From: Nageia nagi
Taxonomy: Eukaryota; Pinophyta
Length of the DNA: 64,000 nucleotides
Assembly: GCA_050084985.1 (NCBI GenBank)
Contig: JBITNC010000001.1
Location: 135,594,001-135,658,000 of the forward strand
Direction: 5' to 3'
Every line of letters begins with the position of its first letter. The first letter of the stretch is position 1. Below the pieces are notes generated by a model. That model was not told where the DNA came from. It was given only the letters and a program-made list of their open reading frames with translations, and made no database searches. A program made the position numbers and the translations under genes. Positions 55,850-64,000 of the stretch are shown here, in pieces.

Positions 55850-57642
55850 TCAAACCCAAAGGTTTGTAGGACCTCTCAAAATTTTTCCATAGAATAAAAG
55901 AAATAAAATATATCAATTAAGTATCTAAATGATTGTTTCTCATATATTAAGTTGTATAATAAAATTGGCAAGCTTATTTTGATATTCTTGGTTTAAGAAT
56001 TCATGGATTAAGTTGTAATCATAAATAATTTTGTAGGTTTCTCTTATTCTTTGTAGAGTGGCCAAAAAAAGAGAAAATGAGTATCATATTTCACGATATT
56101 TAGGTTACAAAATTTACAAATTGTTTTATATCAAGGTATTTTTGGTATTGTCCATCTACCAGTTTCACTATAAAGTTCATGTGAATTAGTTTTTAATTTA
56201 GCAACCACATGTTTCTTTTTGAATATAATAATTTTATTTGGACATGAAGAATGTTCAAATTTTGGATTAATGATATTTTTATAGAAAGAGATTTTTTTTT
56301 ATTATCTTTGATGTGATCATTCTATTTTTTTTAATTATTTTATTTGCAATTTGTAATTCTAATTTGTCGATATGGGAAGGCATTATATATATATATTTTT
56401 AGTATTTTTAGGGTTTATATTGTTGTGTAAACCCCAAAAATTAATCCATTTATCAAAGTATTTCAGCCAACCTCTTTTAATAGGTTAATAAGTTGGGAAA
56501 TTTTGTTGGAAAACTATAGGTAATCTAATGTGATTTGGTTTTGAAAGATTATAATTGTATAATATATATCATTTTAAGCTTTACTTTCAATAGGAAGTAA
56601 CCCAACTTCCATGAAAAGTATATGATAATGTATGCTATTTTTAATTTTAAAGTTATAAAGCATAAATTATTTTTGAATTTTCTAAAGTTTATTCTATGTT
56701 TATCAAGAAATAATTCCACCCTATACTTCACAATGATAAAGTAATATTGAAATTTCAAGGCATGAGAAAAGAGTTTTCTTTTTATCCTAGTTTTAGAAGG
56801 CTTTCCACCTATCCGATAGTCGTTGTTCAACACTTAAGTTCCAATTTGATTTATGATTTATATGAATACTTAACTATTTATAATAATGAACTAACTCTAA
56901 GGGTTGAATATTAAAGAGAATTGTAGGGTGAGCTATGTTTTTAGATTTAATGATCATAATTTTTGTTTTATATACATTAACAATTAATCTAGATATATTG
57001 AAAAATATTTGAAGGGTATTTAATGATTTTACAAGATCATTATAATGTTTAGTTATTAAGATAATTACGTTAAGGAGAAGAAAAATAATAATGTTACAGA
57101 GGTTGATCCATATACATTTAGCTTCTTAAAAAAACAATTCTAGTTGGTCTATATAAATACCAAAATGAGTTGGGGAAAGTAGACAACCTATTTTAACTCT
57201 AATATTGAGACTAATTTCCTTAGACCATTCTTAACTGATTTTAATTTTGGAAATAACTTATTTATAAAGTATATAAACAATTAATCTTATTTGAAAATGT
57301 AAATCTAAATCACCCATAAGAGTTTACCCCTAGGAACATTATCGAATGGTTTTTCAATATCTAAAAAGCAAGAAAATAAATCTTCTTTATTATTTCGATA
57401 ATTTTCAACAATAACTTAAAAAGTGAAAATGTGATCAATTATTGAATGTTTTCTTCTAAAAACAACTTATCCTTTAGTTCTTAAATTATTGTCATCAAGC
57501 TAAATACTAACTTTATTTCCTATAATACTACCATAAAATTTGGTGAGAAGAGAACTTATCATAATAGTTCTATAATTTGATGGCTCTAATTTTATAAATA
57601 GGAGCTATTGAGCTAACAATCTATTTGCTTAAGGAATCCTTC
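55850..57642 (-). mobile_element. LINE C, decayed reverse transcriptase to 3' end
   Basis: Minus strand: DKFSSHQILWYY and FFRRKHSIIDHIFTF, then FLDIEKPFDNVPRG, IGCLLSPTHFGIYIDQLELF, a destroyed catalytic box (FLLLNVIIL for FADDIIL), TKHYNDLVKSLNTLQ-like sequence, and WNLSVEQRLSDRWKAF. A zinc-binding domain follows near 56100-56200 (WTIPKIPWYKTICKFCNLNI, DTHFLF), and ERSYKPLGLK at about 55860. Its 5' side is cut by an LTR fragment at 57643. Confidence 0.72.
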
Positions 57643-57897
57643 TATAGACCCAAAATAATGCATATAATTGTTAATGGGGGTTAATTAATGCACTATTGGT
57701 CTATTTTATTTTTATTATCACATATATCTGAAATATGGCATTAATGAATAACAAAATAATACTTGTGTTTAATTAGATTGGATGTTCATTCCATTAAGAG
57801 AAACATACATGAAATACAAGCATACATTCATTAAATTGCACATTGTTGGTAGCCTAAAAGAGGTACACTGCTAGCGATCTAAAATAAGCAATATAAT
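57643..57897 (-). repeat. Older LTR fragment interrupted by gypsy element 2
   Basis: Reverse copy of the last ~250 bp of the gypsy LTR (ACCCAAAATAATGCATATAA, then ATGGGGGTTAATTAATGCAC, to AATAAGCAATATAAT). It stops where the complete LTR of element 2 starts (TGTAGTCCC at 57898). The rest of the older LTR should lie beyond the right edge of the window. Confidence 0.75.
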
Positions 57898-58518
57898 TGT
57901 AGTCCCAAAATAATGCAATTAATTATGTATGGGGGTTACTTAATGCACTATTGGTCTACTTACTTCTTATTGATGCATATATCTAAAATATGGAAATAAT
58001 GCATAACAAAAAGATGTTTATGCTTAATTAGATCAAATGTTCATTCTGTAAAGAGAAACATACACAAAAGATAAGCATACATTCATTCAATTGCACACCG
58101 TTAGCATCCTATACTTGACATGCCCCTGATGGTTTAAGATAAGCAATATAACATATGCAATAAAGAATGTAGCGATGAGTGAATGAAAGAATCATCAGAT
58201 AACAAACATAATATATAACTTACAAATAATATTTGCACATAAGAGAGTGATGTATCATGTGCTAGAATCTCTCTTGAGTCCTCCTCATATTTATTTTCTT
58301 GTAAGGTTTAAGGTCATCAATTGATGCCTTTATATATGATACAAGTTTATATGAGTTTGATCTTTTTGACCTCTTGTACCTACCACAAGGGTCCAATATT
58401 TCTATCATATAGCTTTATCATAACTTAGGGTATTATTTTAATCCATTTTTACATAATGCATCATTAAGGCTTTAAAATGAATTATGTAATAAATAATAAT
58501 TCATTTTAGGCATCTACA
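57898..58518 (-). repeat. 3' LTR of gypsy element 2
   Basis: About 621 bp. On the minus strand it starts TGTAGATGCC (58518) and ends GGGACTACA (57898). It is the same LTR as 49415-50023. Confidence 0.85.
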
Positions 58519-59102
58519 TTTGCCCCTCTTTGGAGATGTGATCAAAGAAATGAAATTTCATGTCCAAAGAAGAAGTGTAGAAGAATAGTTTTTGAGAACT
58601 TTGAGGTCTTTATTGTACTGTCCCTTGTTGTTATTGTTGTTTATGAGGGTCCCTTACTAGCCCCTTTTATCTTGGATGTCACAAACAATATCCTTGAATG
58701 ATGAAACCAAGGAAAAATCTAATAAATAATCTCTCTCTAGAAATGATGCTATGTAAATAATCTCTCTCCAGAAATGATGCTATGTAGATGATGGAAATGA
58801 CTGTGCTATCAGGTAGATGTATTATCCCATATCCAATTTTAGAGATGGAAGATGTATTTTTTCTCCTTGGACTGCTTCAACCATGAATCTAACCACTTTT
58901 TCATTTATGATACTTAGAAACCATTCACACTTACATCCATGCCTTGAAATAGAGAGGATCTACTTTGATTGAGCTAAAATGGTGATGAAATAGACACTAT
59001 TGGTAGCATAGGGAATAGTGTGCACACCGTTAACAATGTGGAATTCTTTGTATTTTCTTCTTTTGTTTGGGATGTATAAACCTGTAATAGAAATTTAATC
59101 AT

Positions 59103-59705
59103 AAAAATATGATGGATACATAGTGAGTTGCATCATATATTGATGATGAGTCAATGTCAGCAATCTAGTTATGATTGCATCATTGATTTATCTTTTAAGT
59201 GCGCTACTCATGGTTGCATCATTGGTTTATCTTTTAAGTGAGTGAACTCTTACTAGCCATGTCGTTGGTCATCAATGATCATAAATTTTATGTCTATTAT
59301 CCAAAGATAGTATGCTTTATATTAGTTCAAAGCAAAAACCATGTGGATACAAAGTAAGTTGTATCATCCATTAATGATGAGTCAATTTCCACAACTTGCT
59401 CATGGCTATATCGCTAGTTTACTTTTAATTGAGTGAATTCTCACTAGCCATGTTGTTGGCCATCAATGATCATATGTTTTATATATATAATTCAAATACA
59501 TTATGATTTGGATTGGTTCAAAGCAAAAACCATGTGGATACACAACAAGTTGTATCATCTATTGGAGATGATCCAATGTCAGTGTCTTACTCATGGTTGC
59601 ATCATCGTTTTTCTTTTAAGTGAGTGAACTCTCACTAGTCATGTCATTGGATATTTATGATTATACATTTTATGTCTATGATCTAAATATATTAGATTAT
59701 TTCTT
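59103..59705 (-). repeat. 3' UTR tandem repeats of gypsy element 2
   Basis: Three units of about 180-235 bp start near 59103, 59339 and 59529. Plus-strand spelling shares CCATGTGGATAC, AGTTGTATCATC, CTTTTAAGTGAGTGAA and TCACTAGCCATGT. The first unit has a short internal duplication around GTTTATCTTTTAAGTG. Element 1 has two related units. Confidence 0.75.
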
Positions 59706-60214
59706 TTCTTTTTCATGCCATTGTAATTATGCTAACAATTTTCTATGATGCTGGTGGAGTACAAATCCTTGAATTTTTTTGAAATAAAATTATTTTATCT
59801 TCTACTAGTTAATTTTTGATTATTCATCATACTTTCAATTGAATATGAGATTATCTCCAGCTGATGCTTAAAAAGGGGTAAGGTAATCCATCTTTTCACA
59901 TGCGTGAAATGTGCCATAACCCAAATCCACCACATCACCATTTGGGCAATAGTCATGAATAAAAAATATATGGAAGAGAACAATGCTATTTAGAGCTATG
60001 ATAAATGTAGCACAAAATGTAGAGTGAAGTCTAAAAGAAGATATAATACTTCTCAAGTTTTTTTTTAATCATCATTTTTTTTTTGTGTACCATTGGTGGC
60101 CTACTTGTAGTGTACATCGTTAGTGACATGGGAAGTTTATTTTTTTGAAAAAATAAGAGTTTGCATGCCCTTTCTCATGAATTGTACATTTTGTAGGGCA
60201 TGAAATTATCATTT

Positions 60215-61260
60215 CTAAGCATAGAAACATTTAATATGGATGGAATTGAATGTCTTTGGTTCTTCTTTGCCATCCATAGATGATAGTCTATATGCACCTG
60301 ATCCTGTTGGATCAATTACAACATATTGGCCTAGCCAATTGGGCTCAAACTTACCTTTTGTTTCCTCATTTGTTGCTATTTTGTTAATGTATTCCTTCAA
60401 CACTAGATCTCCCATCTTGAATTCCTTTGCTTTGATTTTCTTCCCAAATGCTCTCTTAAGTTTTGCATGATATACTTTTTGATGTTCAATGGCTTTGATT
60501 CTCTTCTCATATAATGATTCTAGCTGTTGTAACCTTGCTTTTCTTGCATCTTCATTGGATATGCCACCTTGTAAGGAGATTCTAAGGGAGGGGATCTCCA
60601 ACTCAAGCAGGACAATAACTTCATCTTCATATAGTAATGAAACTAGTGTTACCCCAATGGCTATACGGATACTCGTTCTATATGCCCATAATGCATATGG
60701 TAATTGCTCATGCTAATGTTTTTTGTATTTATCCCATGTTTTGAAAAGTATTCTCTTTATTATCTTATTTTTGGCTTCAGCTTGACCATTAACTTAATGG
60801 TAATATACGAAAGAAAAGCTTTGTGAAATATGAAACTTCTTACAGAAAGCCTTCATGTCTTTACCTTTGAAATTTGTGCCATTATCCATTATCAACCTTT
60901 ATGGTACACCAAACCTTGTAATTATGTTTTCAGTGAGGAATACAATGATTTTAGTTTGAGTGAATTTTCATTGGGATTGCTTCCACCCACTTGGTGGTGA
61001 AATCTTGTAGCTATAATAACAAATTTATGTCCCTCCCTAGAATGAGAATTAATCATACCAATCAAATCTATCCCCCAAGTAGTGCATGGACATGGAGAAA
61101 TAATAGAATTTAATTCTTGTATAGGTTGTTTCTCTAAATTTGTATATTTTTGACATTTGAAACAAGTTTTAACATGAGCCTTACAATCCTCTTCCATAGT
61201 AGTCAAATAGTATCTAATCCACAAAATTCTAGTGTGTAGTGCTTTTGATGGAAGTGACCA
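60215..61260 (-). pseudogene. Gypsy element 2 integrase
   Basis: From 61224 on the minus strand: EEDCKAHVKTCFKCQKYTNL (intact CxxC), TTWGIDLIGMINSHSREGHK (first catalytic Asp), then shifted frames near 60880 (IMAQISKVKT, MKAFCKKFHI-like region). 60601-60215 is open for 128 codons: IPSLRISLQGGISNEDARKA, HQKVYHAKLKRAFGKKIKAK, NWLGQYVVIDPTGSGAYRLS, DGKEEPKTFNSIHIKCFYA. This C-terminal part is better preserved than in element 1. Confidence 0.82.
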
Positions 61261-61559
61261 CTATATAAACCATCATGAGATTATTATATGGAAGTAGCTA
61301 TCTCATACTATGTTAATAATATCAAAAATGCACCATCAAATGATCTCATATATAAGACTTATCCAATGATCATATATCTTATTGTAATTCTTTTCAATCT
61401 TACTCTTTCATTTCTATCAAAATAGTTAGGAAATTTTTGATTTTTCAAATACTTGTAGAGATCATCATACTAATCCTAAAAATCATTTTATTCTATAATA
61501 AGGCAAGCTTGAATCACATCCATATGATCTATATAAGAAGGAGAACTTAACTTACAAAT

Positions 61560-62138
61560 TGTAAGGATGATCTCCTCATCTTTGATTTCAATTGGTACTA
61601 GTGTAGCTGCACTTGCCATTGCATCTGTATACCTATTATTAGTTCTTGGGATATTCTAAATAGTATGTTTATCAAATTGATCCAATAAATCAATCACTAC
61701 AAGTCTATAAGATTTTAGCTTTTCATCCTTAGTATCGAAGAGATCTTATACTTTATTGATAACAAGCTAGGAATACCCATATATCTTAATGTTCTTAATT
61801 TTCAAAATTACAATAGCTTTTAATCCTAATATCAGTGCTTCATATTTAGCCATATTGTTTGTATAATCAAAGGCAATTTTGTATGCCATGGGGATTACCT
61901 AATTGGTAAGATATACCAAAATAATACCTACTCTTGCTCTATGAGAACATTTTGAACTATCAAAGTACAACATCCAAACAGTTGGATTGTCCTCCATGAG
62001 ACATATGTACTCATCAGGGATCGAGATCTCATCAAAGTAATGTCATTAGCATCCTTTTAGTAGGTCTGCATGCTATTGGTAGCATGAGTCATCTTGATAT
62101 TCATCTAGAAATTATTTATGGACAACTACCTCTTTATC
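61560..62138 (-). pseudogene. Gypsy element 2 second RNase H
   Basis: The minus strand carries the counterpart of 46590-47089: plus-strand TTTAGCCATATTGTTTGTAT near 61850 reverses to the NNMAKYEA-type block, and GGGATATTCTAAATAGTATG near 61650 to the conserved linker. Stops and shifts fragment it. Confidence 0.6.
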
Positions 62139-62528
62139 TTAAAGGAAATCTGTTATCAAATTGATGATTGCTTGGTCTTTAACAAATTTGTATTTTACCA
62201 TATTTATATTGAATTCCTGTAACAACATTAGCCACTTTGCAAGTCCACCTAATAAATTTTGCTTAGCCACAAGATATTTCAATGGCTTAACATGACTAAC
62301 AACAAATATAGTGCAATATAATAAATAATGTATTAATTTTTTAGTAGTGAAAATAATACCATAGCAAATTTTTTCCATAGGAGTGTATCTAGTTTCATAA
62401 TCAATCAATGTTTTGCTAAGGTAATATATGGCTCTTTCCTTATTTTCTATATCTTTTTGATAAAGAATTGTTCCTAGATCATATAATGTAGCTGAGATGT
62501 ATAAGTAAGCTAGTTTTGAAAAATCCAT
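62139..62528 (-). pseudogene. Gypsy element 2 RNase H
   Basis: Open for 129 codons: MDFSKLAYLYISATLYDLGT, KERAIYYLSKTLIDYETRYT, MEKICYGIIFTTKKLIHYLL, HVKPLKYLVAKQNLLGGLAK, LLQEFNINMVKYKFVKDQAI. This is the RNase H attached to gypsy RT (YLSKxLxxxExRYxxxEK, KWxxxLQEF). The equivalent stretch in element 1 is frameshifted. Confidence 0.82.
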
Positions 62529-62639
62529 GGAGACTAGGATGGGAGGATTAAGTAAATATTGTTTAATATCCTCAAATGATTTTTGACACTTGTCATCCCA
62601 TACAAATTTGACATCCTTTTTGAGAAAATGAGTGAATGG

Positions 62640-63456
62640 ATTACATTTATCTCCAAGTTGTGAAATGAACCTTCTAACTAAATTTATTTTACCTTGGAGG
62701 CTCCTTAATTATTTCAAATGTTTGGGTGGAGGCATACTAACAATGGCTTTGAATTTTTTAGGATCTAATTCTATTCCTCTATTAGAAAACATGAATCCTA
62801 ATAATTTACTAGAAGTAACTCCAAATGCATACTTTTGAGGTTTAAGTCTTAGATTGTACCTTAGCAAAATGGTGAATACCTCTTCAAGAAATTTTAGATG
62901 ATTTTTTTCTTGGATTTGACTAAAATATCATCAACATATACCTCTATGGTTTTGTGAATGTGCTCATGAAACATGGTTACCATTGCTCTTTGATATGTAG
63001 CTCTTACATTTTTAAGTACAAAAGCCATAATTGTCCAAAATAATTACCCCAAGGGGTAGTAAAAATTATTTTATGTTGATTAGTAGGGTTAATCAAAATT
63101 TAGTTATAACCAAAAAATCCATCAATGAATGATAATGTATCATGACCAGCTATATAATCAACAATCATATCAATATTTGGTAATGGAAAATCATCTTTTG
63201 AACAAGCATTATTAATATCATGAAAATTTGTACATACCTATATTTCACCAATTGGTTTGAAAATAGGAACAACATGAGCCATCCAATCAGAATAATCAAT
63301 AGGCCTTATGAAACCCACATTCAAATATTTATCTATCTCTTTTTTGACTAATAGAGCCTTGGAAGGATGCATATTTCTAGGTTTTAGTTTGATTGACTTG
63401 ACACCCTCTTTCAATGGTATATTGTGCATAATAAATGAGGAATCTAATCCTAGCAT
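62640..63456 (-). pseudogene. Gypsy element 2 reverse transcriptase
   Basis: 63456-63238: LDSSFIMHNIPLKEGVKSIK, MHPSKALLVKKEIDKYLNVG, FIRPIDYSDWMAHVVPIFKP, the RT N-terminus. Further blocks are in shifted frames, including FPLPNIDMIVD, AGHDTLSF and PTNQHKIIFTTPWGN. The catalytic box at 62927-62938 reads YVDD, intact, unlike element 1. Confidence 0.8.
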
Positions 63457-64000
63457 ATAATCATAAGACCAAGAAAAATTCTTATAATGCTTAATAAACT
63501 TATTTTTGTACCTTTCTTGTTATGGAGGAGGCAGGGCTACTCCAATTTGTATTAATCTTTCATCATCCAAAGTGCCAATATTGATGTGTATCAACTCCTC
63601 TTATGGAAATGTAAGGTATTCTTTTTTTGTAGCAAGGAGGGAAATTCTTCCATGCTTGGTACTTCATCCATAGTTGTATCTAATGGCTAAACCTGTAATA
63701 CTTCATAAAAATTGATCTCTTGACCAAAATAAGCATATTCATTAAGTATATAAGTTTAATTTTTATTTTTCTTTAGATTTTAGCAATTTCAAATGTGCCC
63801 ACAAGTATTCAATATGATCATCATTAGTACTAAAATAATCAAACTCAATAGGTATAGAATCATAAATCTATGCATCTACATCAATATCATCCAATAACTC
63901 TATTAAATTGCATTCTTTAACAAACTTAATGGGACCCCATTTCCATTTTATTTGTCTCTCTTCACCCAAGCCTATTTTGGTCATTTGAGTCTTAGAGTTA
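63457..64000 (-). pseudogene. Gypsy element 2 protease-RT linker, cut by window edge
   Basis: Counterpart of 44593-45170 of element 1 in reverse. The minus strand from 64000 gives fragments matching the KQKWDPIKFV and KECNLIEL region. No protease motif is visible in what is present. Confidence 0.55.

Larger units (their letters stand above)
57898..64000 (-). mobile_element. Ty3/gypsy (Tat-like) element 2, same family as element 1, 5' end off window
   Basis: Minus orientation. The 3' LTR is 57898-58518, preceded on that strand by polypurine tract CAAAGAGGGGCAAA. It then carries a 3' UTR with tandem repeats, integrase, a second RNase H, RNase H and RT, reaching the protease-RT linker at 64000. 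Gag and the 5' LTR are outside. It keeps some residues lost in element 1 (YVDD, integrase CFKC and GIDLIG) but still has many stops and frameshifts. Confidence 0.85.

Noticed and set aside
59103-59705. Regularly spaced direct repeats considered as a CRISPR-like array
   Set aside because: Units are long, diverged, contiguous and inside a plant LTR element; there are no short identical repeats with unique spacers.

Overview
The window is nuclear DNA from a plant with a large, transposon-filled genome. One interrupted host gene with multi-kilobase introns sits among L1-type LINEs, Ty3/gypsy and Ty1/copia LTR elements and small hAT elements. Introns this long filled with old, decayed retroelements suggest a gymnosperm, most likely a conifer. 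That is an inference from architecture; no species marker was seen. No rRNA, tRNA, organellar or bacterial genes and no CRISPR array were recognised.

Host gene: seven exons on the + strand, 1776-2003, 2097-2278, 13614-13733, 36498-36689, 37088-37393, 37562-37744 and 38029-38520, encode a multi-spanning amino-acid permease of the plant BAT1/GABA-permease type (APC superfamily). All six introns are GT-AG. Intron 2 is about 11.3 kb and intron 3 about 22.8 kb; the other four are 93-398 bp. Exon 2 carries a one-base frameshift at a run of three G, between two well conserved blocks. It is either an assembly error or a disabling mutation.

Intron 2 (2279-13613) holds copia fragments (about 3.6-5.6, 6.8, 8.4-9.0 and 10.2-11.5 kb, minus strand), an 837-bp non-autonomous hAT element with an 8-bp target duplication, and hAT transposase remnants. 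Intron 3 (13734-36497) holds a minus-strand LTR element with unrecognised ORFs, gypsy LTR and integrase remnants, two nested minus-strand LINEs (one inserted in the endonuclease domain of the other) and a second, internally deleted copy of the hAT element.

Downstream of the gene (38521-64000) the sequence is almost all mobile DNA. A + strand LINE is split by a 7.8-kb Ty3/gypsy element (Tat-like, with a second RNase H) flanked by CCAAT. The LINE meets an opposed LINE ORF1/endonuclease fragment tail to tail. Then come a (CA)54 microsatellite, another decayed LINE, and a second copy of the same gypsy family on the minus strand. That copy is inserted in an older LTR of its own family and runs off the right edge.

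Most element reading frames have stops and frameshifts. The permease is the only convincing host gene. Boundaries of decayed elements are approximate and were judged by eye.
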